Notes under the pieces: generated by a model
Told to the model about the DNA's origin: nothing
Database searches by the model: none
Seen by the model: only the letters and a program-made list of their open reading frames with translations
Origin: Entoloma clypeatum
Lineage: Eukaryota > Basidiomycota > Agaricomycetes > Agaricales > Entolomataceae
Direction of reading: 5' to 3'
Assembly (NCBI GenBank): GCA_963565915.1
Contig: OY751486.1
Location: 5,332,001-5,396,000 of the forward strand
Length of the DNA stretch: 64,000 nt
Program-made: the position numbers and the translations under genes
Shown here: in pieces, positions 41,426 through 52,110 of the stretch
Position numbering within the stretch: the stretch's first letter is position 1
Layout: the number at the start of each line of letters is the position of its first letter

Positions 41426-41605
41426 AAGCCACATGTCCCCTTGTAGAGGTTTTTACTGTATAGTCCGTAATACAGGTCTTCCTCTGCTCTTCTCCTTTCC
41501 GAATTGAAGGAGCAGTATGAGTAGACTGCCCTTCACCTTTCCTGCCACAGCAAAAGCCACATGTCCCCTTGTAGAGGTTTTTACTGTATAGTCCGTAATA
41601 CAGGG
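41395..41605 (+). repeat. Tandem duplication of the gene's 3' end
   Basis: ctc-cgaattgaaggagcagtatg-agta recurs (41398-41424 and 41496-41523), and the 53 bp after the stop (agccacatgtcccc..gtaatacagg) recurs at about 41553-41605. The second copy has a 29 bp extra segment between the two parts. It gives the gene a duplicated terminator region. Confidence 0.7.
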
Positions 41606-41789
41606 CGTTCGATATGATCACTAAGTCATTCCAACACGGCCCTAGGCCTCGCGAGATTACACCAGTGGTGATTCCCTTCAATGTAAGTCCCGCAAGCCCG
41701 GTGAAAGGCTGGTTTTGGGTGGATGGTGGAAATGCACTGAACGACAAGGCAAGCGTTCGAAAACACCTCACACCAACCACTAACCTCTC
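41606..41789 (+). other. Short open stretch before the inverted LTR
   Basis: A 63-codon frame (41614-41805, MITKSFQHGPRPREITPVVI..) runs into the LTR. It is not recognised and may be chance. Confidence 0.3.
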
Positions 41790-42880
41790 GTTTGTCAAGT
41801 TCTAGGGGTGGTGGGATGAATCCACTTGTTCCAAAGTGGTTTGGAAGGGTTCGTCTTTGGTTTGAAGATCAACTCGCGGTTGCGCGCGTCGAAATTCGGT
41901 AGGTGATTCAATAAGGTTTTTAAGGAATCGGTTTCTGATCTTCAAAGGTCACTCAGTACCTCTCTGATCCAAGGCTAACAATCAATCAAAGCAATCAAGC
42001 TTCCAATGGGACAACCAAGGTGAGCACTCAGGCTCCAATCAACCAACAGAGACTTAGAAAATTGCTTTGCACTCGAACAACACAGGAGGGAGCTGCAATA
42101 CGATTTGGGTGGGGGCCCGTTCTAATCTACAGTACATGGCAGGAAACTATAGTTTTTATACATGACAAGAGATGAAATATATATATAAGGTTTATCACAA
42201 GATATGTCCATAACAAATCGGTTTCCAGGGTATCTGTTATTTGGGCATGGTCCAAATATTCACAGGGGTCTTTTAAACATATTTCCAAGGTGTTGAGAGG
42301 GCAACCGGCCCTGGTGGAGTGGAGCGACAAGAACATGTCGTTTCGTGACCATTCTAGAAGTCTGCATCAATATTGATGTTGTTGATCGATCGATCAAGTT
42401 CCTGGTTGTCATCGATCAAGGGTCTGAAGCATCACGGACTGGGAACCCATTTCCAGGGTTCGGTCTATTTCTGGTAAGCCACACGCTCAGCATCATGGCA
42501 TCTGTGATCGTGGTGATGCATGGGTATAGCTCTGCACACGTTTGAGAACACAAGTCCCTGAGGCCCTCGATAAGTCCATATATAGCAATAGTCAGTGTAT
42601 GGGGTGATGGGTCATAGAATATGTTAATATTGGTCCCCTCAATGGTCTTATCCATTGATAAATAGAATGGTGGTGTCAAGTCTATGGTCAAGCCTTCAGG
42701 GAGACTGTTCCCATAATCATGAGCAAAGGGGGTCCAGTAGTATTTAGGCACTCATAGGTAGCCATTAGTACCAACAGTTCCAATAGAATATATTGTAAAT
42801 GGGCCAACATCAGATTCTTTATATTGACAAAACCATGAGAAATGTGCCATTTTGAGCACAGCCGCTCAATGGTCGTATCA
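41790..42880 (-). repeat. 3' LTR of gypsy E
   Basis: In minus sense it starts TGATACGACC at 42880, 4 bp after the pol stop, and matches the LTR at 38607-39556 in inverted orientation. The far end is approximate. TATATATATTT lies near 42177-42187. Confidence 0.72.
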
Positions 42881-43828
42881 CCGGTCATTCCTCATCCGAG
42901 CTGGAATCCTCGTCCGAGACTGCCCCCGCGTCATCCACGGTAGCCTCGCGAGGCATATCCTCAAACCTGTCATTCTTATCTAAGTCCAGCCTCGTTCCAT
43001 CGAACCACAGGTCCTCACCGCTGTCCTTAGCAGCCCCGGTCGAATTTTTCAATCCTTCCAATGTCGCTTTTGTAATATCAATGAAGTCTAACACCCCTTT
43101 AGGGACTGCAATGGCACGTCTCACATGGTAGGGAACGAGTATAAATGCTGCAACCTTCTCATGCCATACCGACCCATCCAGTTCTGCGACAATGTATGCT
43201 CCACCTTTATTCCTTGCGACAACCATCATAGGACCAAAGTACCTGGGCTTCATTTTCTTGTCGAGACTATTTTCAACCGCTGTATTGCGGACTAACACTA
43301 GATCTCTCTCTCTAAAGTCATAATCTCTGATTTTATGCCGGTGCTCTTGCTCATAACGAAGTACCGCCATCATCTTGGCATGCGTAACCCGCTTACGCAT
43401 CTCATTGACGTGCACTTTGTGCTTCGCAAGCGCACGAGCCCTAAATCCAATCAGGTCTGCTGTTGACAGCGGCCCATCTGGAAGTTTCACTAGCCACGTC
43501 GCCTTGACAATATCTAGGGGAAGGATGGGATGTGCCCCTGTACACACAAAATATGGCGAGCATCCCAAACCCTTCCGAATTGTGATCCTATCTGCCCACA
43601 TCATATGGTGGAAGAACCAGAACCACTTGCCGATATCACCGCCTGTGGCCTTAAACAAAGCCTGATGAATGTCCCAATGCGGCCTCTCAATCCGTCCATT
43701 TGCTCTAGAATTATAAGCCGATATCATAATCCCCTTAATTCCATACTTCTGTTCTATCCAGGCCAAAGCTTTCTTGAATGGCCCCGCGTTATCGGTCACA
43801 ATCATGACCATACCGCCCCACCTACATA

Positions 43829-44986
43829 CAGTGCCTCACAAAACTGATTCAATGTTTGCTACTTTGTGAATACCTTCAAAATAACTTTGCAAATAATGCC
43901 AATCAAAAGAAGGTATTGGTACCTGGTTAAAAGCCCTGCTTCAGGACTCTCGGAATCTGCAATAATTATGTAATTCCCATAAAAAATGATCAATATATGA
44001 TCAAATTACTCCAGGGACTCATTGAATCAGTTTTGTGAGTATGTACAATAAATACAGTATTTTATACTTTAGTACTTGGTATTACCCCCCTTAGCTTTGA
44101 TTACTGCCTCTACCCTTCTTGGCATACTTTCTATCAGGTTTTGACACACTTCTGGCTCTATATTATTCCACACCTCTGCTGCTCTGTCCCAAATCTCCCA
44201 GACTCCCTTGGGTGGTGTTGGATATTCATTCAACTTCCTTTTCATATGAACCCATAGGTGTTCAATAGGATTGAGGTCTGGGAACTGTGCAGGCCAATCC
44301 AGCAGAGCAATATTCTTGCTGTCCATCCATTTTTTGGCCTTCTTGGAGGTGTGCTTGGGGTCATTGTCCTGCTGAAAAATGATCTCCTCTTCAGAGATTC
44401 CACTCTCCTCCATGCTGGGCAGCAAATTGTCCTCCAAAATGGACACATACTGATCAGCATCCATCCTCCCCTCAACCTCTGCAAGTCTCCCCACACCTTC
44501 CCAATCCATACAACCCCAAACCATAATATTTCCTCCCCAGGTTAGAGGCAATATGACGAGTGGAGTGACCATTGGAGGCCAGAGAAAGAATGTTTTCCTT
44601 GTGGAAAGAGGAGATAGAGCGCATGATTAATTATGGAGGCTGTTGCAGTTGGATTCTTCTTATACAACTTTCCTTGACAACCCATCAGGGTTCTATTCAA
44701 GTTCCATTCGTAAGTCATGACAACTGGTTACCATACAACCAGTGAAGCATTTGATTCTGATAATTGCCATAGGTACTCACAAAACTGATTCAATGAGTTG
44801 CTGATTTAATTTAATCATATCTCCATGGATTCTGATCTAAATCATATGATTCCTTTATATTCTGAAAGCCCTGAAGTAGGGCTTTCAATTATATACCAAA
44901 GGTTTAATTCAATTGGTATTCTTTGCAGAGTTATCTTGAAGGTATTCAAAAAGCAACAAACATTGAATCAGTTTTGTGAGGCACTG
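43829..44986 (-). mobile_element. Tc1/mariner-type DNA transposon, 1,158 bp
   Basis: Ends CAGTGCCTCAC in inverted orientation, flanked by TA (43827-43828 and 44987-44988). Arms are about 211 bp. Each arm carries the 20-mer CTCACAAAACTGATTCAATG near its outer end and the same 20-mer inverted at its inner end: 43835-43854 with 44020-44039, and 44961-44980 with 44776-44795. The central part codes for a partial transposase. Confidence 0.93.
44069..44572 (-). pseudogene. Tc1-like transposase, N-terminally truncated
   Basis: 167 residues: LTWGGNIMVWGCMDWEGVGR (first catalytic Asp region), FQQDNDPKHTSKKAKKWM (second Asp) and AQFPDLNPIEHLWVHMKRKL (Glu), so the DDE core is readable to the natural stop. 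The N-terminal helix-turn-helix DNA-binding half (about 150 residues) is absent; the remaining sequence up to the right arm is non-coding. The copy cannot bind its ends by itself and would be non-autonomous. Confidence 0.88.
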
Positions 44987-45715
44987 TAGTATGTCTTCTA
45001 AGAGCCAGTGCAACAGTCCTATCCGTTTCTTGCCTTAGTGGCCGCCCTTCCATCCATGTCGATAGTGCACAGTGGCTGTGAACAATGTCTTTACAACCGT
45101 TTGATGCCGGCGTCATGTGTAGCGTATCGGCATGCAGGACCTGAAACAGACCCGGCGTATGGGTTACCGTAGGAGGAATGTGAACCAATGTCTTCTGTCT
45201 CAGCTGACATATATGACAAGTCTGGACATATAGGCGAACATCGCGTTCATATTCCGGCCACCAGAATCTTTGTGCAATAAGCTCTTTTGTTGCATAGAAG
45301 CCGTGGTGTGCAAGGCTATCATGGGACGCCCTCATCATGTACATGTGATGCCCCTTTTCGACCACTAGTTTGTGCTTTCCCTTGCTACCTCTTCTATAGA
45401 GCCGGCCATCATCAGCGACAAAGAATTGTCTCGCCCGCTGCATGAGCTGTTTATACTGTTGGTCATTCAGGCCGTTTGGTCTCACGAAAGGATCCTCAAG
45501 CCAAATCTTGATGTCAGAAATGCGGTCATCCTGCAACTTCGTGGTCATCGTGCGATGATCTTCATCATAAGGTTCTCGCATTGATTCATCCCATTTCAAA
45601 GAGTCGTCGGGCAACGCCGGTTCCCCCACAAATTGCGAGAGCAGCCCGGCCTTACACACTCACTCAAGATATAATCGTTCAATATTCAATCTCTCACGAG
45701 TGTCAGCAAGCTCTC

Positions 45716-46285
45716 TGTTATGCTTAACAAACCGTTCCAAGGTTTGGGCAGAGTATGCAGGAAAGTGGAAAGGCGAAGAGCAAAGTGATTGCTAAATCTA
45801 AGGAATCTACTATAGTACAAGAGGTTTATATAGGTACTGACTATAGGCGGTAGCGAATGAGTCAGTACTGCGGAAGGCAGTGCGCATGAGTAAGGCGACT
45901 GCGGAAGGCTATGTACAGTGAGTAAGCTAAGGTTGCGAAAGTAGATATTAGACATAGTGAGTTCATAAGAGGGCGCCGCATCGGGCCGGAGGTTTATATA
46001 GGTACTGACTATAGGCGGTAGCGGATGAGTCAGTACTGCGGAAGGCAGTGCGCGTGAGTCAGGTGACTGCAGAAGGCTATATACAATGAGTAAGCTGACT
46101 GCAGAAGGCGAGTCAGCGCGGGAGCAAAGTATACTAAAGGGGATGATGAAGTAATGTAGTGAGTCAGACTGGGAATCGAAGGTTGCGAAAGTAGATATTA
46201 GACATAGTAAGTTCGTAAGAGGGCGCCGAGTCGGGCCGATAAGTAAAAGATATGACATGGTCCTCATACCATAGAGTCCGTAACA
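45716..46285 (-). repeat. 3' LTR of gypsy F with duplicated promoter block
   Basis: Matches 52111-52512 except that a segment starting aggtttatatagg is present twice (45822 and 45990, offset 168 bp). Each copy has a TATATAAA box in element sense. The first copy also lacks about 84 bp found in the second. The 5' LTR has a single copy, so the duplication postdates or accompanied insertion. Confidence 0.88.
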
Positions 46286-46319
46286 TGTTCCCCTCCTCAA
46301 GCTCTGTGTCCTCACAGAG

Positions 46320-46691
46320 TCACTGTCCCCATCCCTCGTTGTTGTTGGGATCGGACCAGTTAGGACTCTCCTTGAGGTTCCAATTGTATATCAACTCCTC
46401 ATTGATGGCTACAGTGAGTTCAAGGCCTTTGATGGCCAGCCAAATACATCGATTTTCGATGACGAGGGTGCTGGTGTAATTCCCGAGAATTTGTTTCTCT
46501 TCGGGAGTCGGGGCGACGGGGAGATTGGACAACGAATGAAGTTGGATATTCATCTGGTGATGAAGGAGGTCGGCGAGGGAAGTTTCGAGGGCATGGATTT
46601 AGTCTCTCATGGAGAGTGCTTCGTTTATAAGGGCAGCGATGGCGGGGTTGATGTCAGTGGTGGAGGTGGAGGTAACGATGGTGTTTGACAT
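46320..46691 (-). pseudogene. Small extra ORF downstream of gypsy F pol
   Basis: Same strand as pol, starting 135 bp after the pol stop at 46826. MSNTIVTSTSTTDINPAIAA then LINEALSMRD, an in-frame TAA (46599-46601), then IHALETSLADLLHHQMNIQL, EEKQILGNYTSTLVI and IWLAIKGLELTVAINEELIY. Heptad-like spacing across the stop suggests a coiled coil of about 123 residues. Not recognised. A third protein of this kind is not part of the standard gypsy set. Confidence 0.5.
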
Positions 46692-46825
46692 GGCGGTGAG
46701 GATGGTTGAGAGATAAAAGAAGAATGGGGTGGCTATATTGGGCAGGGAAAAGACTAGAGCGGGGAACTCGGTGTGTGGTTTGACTGATGAGGTTGATACT
46801 GCCATGGGTTTTGAGAACTTGTCTT

Positions 46826-48504
46826 TTATCGTGGATGAGATGGGTTCTGCCGATGGAAATCACGGATCAAATCCTGAGCGTTCTGAACATTAGCTCGAGG
46901 TTCCCATGTGTTCTCTTCTGGGCCATATCCTTCCCACTGGATGAGGTACTGGATCTTTCCACGGAACTTTCGAGAGTCTAGGATCGTAGACACATGGTAC
47001 TCTTCTCATCCTTCGACGATGATCGGATCAGGGGCTGGTTTCTTTTTCTGGATGGCGTACTTCGGAGTTTCATATGGTGACAACAGGGTCTTGTTGAACA
47101 CAGAATGAATCATCTTCCAAGTCTTCGGAAGATCAAGAAGGTACGCGCTAGCTCCTTTCTTTTCTAGGACTTTGAATGGTCCATGTCGGAGTGCATCAAG
47201 TTTCTTTGAGGGTCGATCGGTCCTGATGTTAGTCCCTTCCAGCCACACTTTGTCTCCAATGCGGTAGTTCCGAGACGGACTTTGCCGTGTGTCAACTGTC
47301 TTCTTCATCTGATCCTGTGCTTGTTTCAGCACTGCATTGGCTTCTTCTCGTGCCTGTTTGAGCTTTTTCAAGAAGTCGTTGGCAGCCGTATTGGTATCTT
47401 CTAACATGAGTTCTCCCTTCCAAGGATGTAAACCATAGTTGAGGTAGAATGGGGTGTGCTTCGTGGCCTGATGTTCTTTGTCATTGTACTGGAACTCTGC
47501 GATTGCGATCCACTCAGCCCAATCATCCTGTAGATGGTTGACAAAGTTCCGTAAGAACGCTTCCGTTTCCTGATGCGATCGCTCGGCCTGTCCATCAGTC
47601 TGTGGGTGGTACGTGGTGGACAGGTTCCTCTTGATCCCTAGCATGCAACAGAGTATCTCCATGAACTTCGCAGCAAACTGCGGTCCCCTATCGCTGATGA
47701 TCTTCTTGGGGATCCCATGAAGCTTCCATATCTGATTCCGATAGATCTTGGCTAATCCTTCAGCTGATAATTCCACGGTTGTCAGAATGAGATGGAGCAT
47801 CTTCGAATGTCTATCTGTGATGACCAGAATCGCATTGTTTCCATCGGACTCTGGTATTGGTCCCACGACGTCAATCCCTATGTCTTCCCATGGATGACTT
47901 GGTGCTGCATGGGGATGTAGCGGAGCGTGTCGTTTCTGTCTGTTGATCTTGTTGCGTTGACAGGTGTCACAACCCTTTACGTACTTCTTCACGTCATGCA
48001 GGATAGTAGGCCACCAGTAGGTACGAGTGAGGAGTTCATGTGTCTGATATTGTCAGCCACTGGTGCATCGTGTGATTCAAACATCAGTTCTTGACGCAGT
48101 TGTGGGTCTGGTGGAACATAGACTCGTTTGTCTGCATATGTGATGCCGTTTTCCTGTTGATACCAATGAGGATTCTTCTTTAAACCCTGGGCTACTTCTG
48201 TCTCCATGCGGTTTGAACCCTTGATGCGTGCAATCCATGGATTTTCGATGGTTGTGATGTTTCCAATTTTGATGGAATCAGATGTTTCACCCCCTTCAAA
48301 GAATTGTTCCTCCGTGAACATCTCCATTTGTATCACATCTTCTGATTCCAACTGTTTCAAGAATAGTCCCTCCTTGAGCATTTGGTCACTGTCTTGTGGT
48401 TCGAGTTCCGCTTCATACCAGGGTAAGCGCAACAGGATGTCCGCTTTCGCATTGGTCTTGCCGGGTACATGCCGTAATTCAAAGTCATAGTCTTGTAACT
48501 TCAT
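46826..48504 (-). pseudogene. Gypsy F integrase and chromodomain
   Basis: Starts with an RNase H tail (LRHVPGKTNAKADIL). The HHCC finger is frameshifted near 47990-48060 (CDTCQRNKINRQ remains). The catalytic core is complete: DIGIDVVGPIPESDGN, ISDRGPQFAAKFME and QTDGQAERSHQE, all three acidic residues present. GPY/F: KKLDALRHGPFKVLEKKGA. A TGA at 47006-47008 (VEG-stop-EEYHV) precedes the chromodomain [20 protein letters not shown] and [11 protein letters not shown]. The frame ends TAA at 46826. Confidence 0.87.
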
Positions 48505-48519
48505 TTTCCAGCGTCGCTG

Positions 48520-49899
48520 TCATTGATTCAGGTCCTGAGGATGACGGAAATATTCCAGGTTCTTGTGATTGGTCAAGATCTCGAAACGTTCCCTGGCTTC
48601 GAGCAGATAGTGTCTCCAATCTTTCAGTGCTTCCATGACCACCAGGAGTTCCTTGTCGTATATCTTGTAATTCTGTTCAGCGGCGGACAGGGTCCGCACC
48701 AAGAATGCGATGGGGTGCCATTTGTCATCTTGCTTCTGAGAGAGTACTGCTCCAATTGCATAGCCCGATGCATTGGTTTCAACCCTGAACTGTCCCTCTG
48801 GTTTTGGTAATGCCAAGACTGGTGCCGATGTAATTGCCCGTATGAGACCTTCAAAGGCTTGCTGCTCTGTTGGTCCCCAAGTAAATGCTGTACCGCCTGT
48901 GAGCGCAGTGAGAGGTTTTGCGATGTTTGAGTACCCTTCAATAAATCGTCGATAGAAGTTAGCAAATCCAAGGAACTTCTGAACTCCCTTTTTCGATGTG
49001 GGTGCTCGCCAGTTTCGAATTGTATCCACCTTCTCACTTTCCATCTCAACACGTCCCTCACCGACCACATATCCCAATATAGGACATTTCGTTACTTCCC
49101 ATAAACACTTCTTCTCCTTTAGGAACAAATCATTGTCCGATAGGATCTGTAGGATTTCTTCAGTGTTTTGCGCGAGTTCTTCCTTGGTTTTACCGATAAC
49201 CACGATGTCATCCATGTAGATCATGCAGATACGTCGGCGGATCTGGTCCCGGAATAGACTAGCCATCATTCGAGAGAACGTTCCCGGGGAGTTGCAAAGG
49301 CCGAAAAACATGACCAATGGTTTGAACAATCCTCGACTGGTGAGGAAGGCAGCTTTCCATTCGTCGCCCTCTTTAATCTGGATATTGTTATAGCCCCACA
49401 TGATGTCCATCTTATTGAAGTAGACTGCATCTTTCAGCACGTCCAAGAGGTCGGAGATGCGTGGGAGTGGGAACTTGTCTTTGACCGTGAATTTATTGAC
49501 CATGCGGTAATCTTGTACCAATTGTTTGGAGCCATCCTTCTTGTTGTTGAAGAAGCAAGGGGAGGCATAAGGGGATTTGGATGGGCGGATCTTTCCAGTT
49601 GCTAGACCCTCGTTGATGAATGCGTCCAATTCCTCTTGTTCCTTTTGTGTCATGGGATATGTATTTCCCCCTAGTTCCTTTGGTGCGTCCGGTGTAAGTT
49701 CAATACCATGGTCCCATTCCCTTTCCTTTGGGATCTTATCAAAGTTCTCCTTCTCAAACAGATGTGCAAACCGTTCAACATAGGAGGGTCGTTTGGTTGT
49801 GGGAGGTGGTGTAGGAGTGACAGCTTCCAAGATAGGGTCTCCAGGTTTCCATTTCTGACTTGACTTCTTCGGTGCATCTTTGTTGCGTACTTCAACCAT
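48520..49899 (-). pseudogene. Gypsy F reverse transcriptase and RNase H
   Basis: RT: FNNKKDGSKQLVQDYRMVN, then MDIMWGYNNIQIKEGDEWKA, and RICMIYMDDIVVIGKTKEE with an intact palm motif. RNase H: ETNASGYAIGAVLSQ (Asn where the first Asp is usual, a further possible CpG-type loss) and LTNHKNLEYFRHPQDLNQ. The frame ends at TGA 48520-48522, immediately before QRRWKMKLQDYDF, where relatives read on. The upstream edge at 49900 is an in-frame TAG. Continuous otherwise for 459 codons. Confidence 0.88.
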
Positions 49900-50330
49900 C
49901 TAAACGCGGTGTTTGCAACCATCAAGGTTAACCTTGAAATCCGAATGTTTGGTTCGACATGTAGTTGGGCACCGGTTAAATGTTACTGCGCCGGTTGTCC
50001 AATTGATTGTAAGGTTGTGGTGTTCCAACCAGTCATGCCCCAAGAGCATGTCCATTCTCCCAATGTCCAGTACCATTGCTTCCATGGTTTCCTGATGTGC
50101 TCCCAAATCCAGTTTGACTTCGGCAAGTTGGCTCGCTTTCTGTTGTTGATTTGGTGATCCATCCGCATTTAGAATTGCTATGGGTGGTATTCCTTGCGTG
50201 GGGAGGTTCTGTTCGCGTACTATTCTGGGATGGATGCATGTGCGTTCACATCCGCTGTCAACCTCAGGTTGGATAACCTTTGGTCCTCGTCGTGTTTTGA
50301 GCTGAGCTAACAGCCTGATTTCTCATCTTT
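49900..50330 (-). pseudogene. Gypsy F protease
   Basis: Frames contain VIQPEVDSGCERTCIHPRIV (D-S-G active site), then DIGRMDMLLGHDWLEHHNLT and NWTTGAVTFNRCPTTC, the usual flap and dimer regions of gypsy proteases. The frame is broken once or twice before it joins RT at the TAG near 49900. Confidence 0.72.
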
Positions 50331-50572
50331 TTGGAGGTTTATCTCCCTTCACAATTTTAGTCGACGCAGCGGCTCGCTTGGCAGGGATGACATAGGTTCT
50401 ATTGTCTGCAGTCATACAAGGCAAGCAAGTCCGTTTAATAGATAAGGGTCGCAACTTAGCGTCGTTTAATCGGACCCTTCGGGAAAATTCTTCTCGTCGG
50501 TTTCTAAGATTGTGGTTTCATCATTCTCGACATCTTCTTCGGACACCTTCCTAATCCTTCCGGAGTTCTTCT

Positions 50573-51331
50573 TCAGCTTGCGGCAGTTGCGCGTGATATG
50601 GCCTCTTGGTCACAGTTGAAACACTTGCGACCATCTTTCTTCTTTGGGGCACTACAGTCTTTAGCCAGATGACCAAAACGTTGACAGTTGTAGCAACGGG
50701 CTACTCCTGCTTTGTCAATCTCCATGGCCTTGCCCTGACCACCATAAGTGGTACCTGATCTGGTGCGCATGTCGCCGCCACCTCGGATGACCAGTGCGTG
50801 TCCTTCCATCTGTTGTCCCTTGTTTTGGATCTCCTTTGCATAATCGGTGTACGTCTTGCCATCACTAGCCACTTGTTCAGAGATTCTGCGGTTGACGTTC
50901 TTCTCTAGGATGTATTTCCCAGTTTCTTTGCCAAGGTTTGACAGCTTCAAGAGTTCTTCAAATTCATCCAAAAACTCATTGACGGTATGTTTCTCTTGTT
51001 TCAGGACTTCGAGTCTTGCTTTGGCAGCGACCGACTTGTTGGCGATGGAGAATCGTGTGGCGATATCATCGGAAAAACCTAGCCAGGTGATGTTCTCATT
51101 GTCAACAGCAAGAGCATCTAACTTGTTACTGGCCCAGTGCCTGCCGGACCCTTCCATCATGCAGAATAGTACCGCAAGAATCTTCTGATCGTCTGTGAGG
51201 CTCTTTTGGAACCTGATGTATAGTTTGGTGGCTTTCCACCACTTGTCAAAGGTGTATCTGTCCTTGAACATCCCAGGATCCTTGATGATCTTGGATGTAT
51301 CCATTGTCTGTACTGCCGGAGCTTCTGCCAT
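50573..51331 (-). CDS. Gypsy F gag (core and zinc knuckle)
   Basis: 252 codons: MAEAPAVQTMDTSKIIKDPG, WWKATKLYIRFQKSLTDDQK, MMEGSGRHWASNKL, VLKQEKHTVNEFLDEFEELL, a zinc knuckle CYNCQRFGHLAKDC and the first half of a second (CFNCDQE), where a one-base shift ends the frame. The start methionine may not be the true one, because an open frame of the same strand lies directly upstream. Confidence 0.85.
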   Translation of the reverse strand: MAEAPAVQTMDTSKIIKDPGMFKDRYTFDKWWKATKLYIRFQKSLTDDQKILAVLFCMMEGSGRHWASNKLDALAVDNENITWLGFSDDIATRFSIANKSVAAKARLEVLKQEKHTVNEFLDEFEELLKLSNLGKETGKYILEKNVNRRISEQVASDGKTYTDYAKEIQNKGQQMEGHALVIRGGGDMRTRSGTTYGGQGKAMEIDKAGVARCYNCQRFGHLAKDCSAPKKKDGRKCFNCDQEAISRATAAS

Positions 51332-51333
51332 GT

Positions 51334-52098
51334 CTAGAGTCTGCAGAGGAGAAGAGGGGTTGGGTTGTTGGGATGAAGATGGGGTTCGGGATACAGGTAA
51401 GGATTGAAAATGAGTCCCTGTTCTAGGCGTCTATTCGATATCTGACTGCGCAGAGTCAAAAGTAAATTCATCAGGGGACTTGTCGGCGGAATCGGTGGCA
51501 AAAGGTTCAGAGTATTTCCTCTGTAAATCTCTAAGGAATCTCTGTTCCTGCGCGTCTGTTGGTCGCGAGAAGGGGTCAAGTCTCTCGTTTTGTGCCCAAC
51601 GGTTGTACTCGGTCTGTTGTTCTTCGGTGGTGAAGTGGGCGTAGATCTGCTGCTTCGAGTAAGACGTGATGATGTGGCTCTGGGACGTCTCAATGTGAGC
51701 GTCCTAATCAATCTTCTGATAATGGTTGTCTGGACACCGATAAACTCTCTGATCTCTGTGATCCGACCTGTCTGAGGTCCTTCTTGAATGCGAAAACTTT
51801 TGAGTTCGTTCTGTCGGGCGTTGTAACATGCCCAAGCAAGATGGATGCTCTCTGCTATCTCGCCCTGGGGGCGATGCTCGTCGTTGTCTAGTTCTTCGTC
51901 AAGCACCTGCTGTAGGATGCGACGGATCTCCGATTCAATGTACTGCTGGATGAGTGTAAAATTGATACTGTCTCGAGGACTTAGCTCCTCCTGTCGGGCT
52001 TCTGGCATGCTGAATGGATTACTGGTGAAGTCTTCAAAGAAGCACGATGTCTTGACTCGTCTGGTAGTTGCTCTCTTCGCTCTGGGCGAACCTAACAA
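51334..52098 (-). CDS. Gypsy F upstream ORF, possible gag N-terminal domain
   Basis: An open frame of 254 codons between the primer site and gag. MLGSPRAKRATTRRVKTSCF, then SINFTLIQQYIESEIRRILQ, QVLDEELDNDEHRPQ, ESIHLAWACYNARQNELKS and IREFIGVQTTIIRRLIRTLT, then a basic Ser/Thr/Arg-rich end. A second frame (QRFLRDLQRKYSEPFAT, DEFTFDSAQSDIE) covers the last third and links towards gag, so one frameshift probably divides what was a gag N-terminal region of about 230 residues. It is helical and charged, with no recognised motif. Confidence 0.5.
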   Translation of the reverse strand: MLGSPRAKRATTRRVKTSCFFEDFTSNPFSMPEARQEELSPRDSINFTLIQQYIESEIRRILQQVLDEELDNDEHRPQGEIAESIHLAWACYNARQNELKSFRIQEGPQTGRITEIREFIGVQTTIIRRLIRTLTLRRPRATSSRLTRSSRSTPTSPPKNNRPSTTVGHKTRDLTPSRDQQTRRNRDSLEIYRGNTLNLLPPIPPTSPLMNLLLTLRSQISNRRLEQGLIFNPYLYPEPHLHPNNPTPLLLCRL

Positions 52099-52108
52099 GA
52101 TTTAGCAA
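52098..52108 (-). promoter_or_regulatory. Self-priming primer-binding site of gypsy F
   Basis: Element sense TTGCTAAATCT, 2 nt (AG) inside the 5' LTR. It is complementary to AGATTTAGCAA at 52194-52184 in the LTR, which starts 33 nt after TATATAAA (52227). Confidence 0.74.
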
Positions 52109-52110
52109 CT

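Larger units (their letters stand above)
42885..45710 (-). pseudogene. Gypsy E integrase (split by mariner)
   Basis: Finger part at 44990-45659: HDSLAHHGFYATKELIAQRF then WWPEYERDVRLYVQTCHICQ, an HHCC arrangement, then LHADTLHMTPASNGCKDIV. After the mariner: IVTDNAGPFKKALAWIEQKY, ISAYNSRANGRIERPHWDIH, with D and E of the triad visible; the first is D in LHADTL. The C-terminal part reads KMKPRYFGPMMVVARNKGGA, like a GPY/F module, and ends with an acidic tail SDEDSSSDEE. No chromodomain is seen. Removing the mariner and one TA joins RRHT to RWGGMVMIVTDN in frame. The right side continues across gypsy F at CTCTC. Confidence 0.85.

Noticed and set aside
49900..49902. TAG in gypsy F as another CGA-derived stop.
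   Set aside because: CGA deamination gives TGA, not TAG; this one needs another route (for example CAG to TAG).
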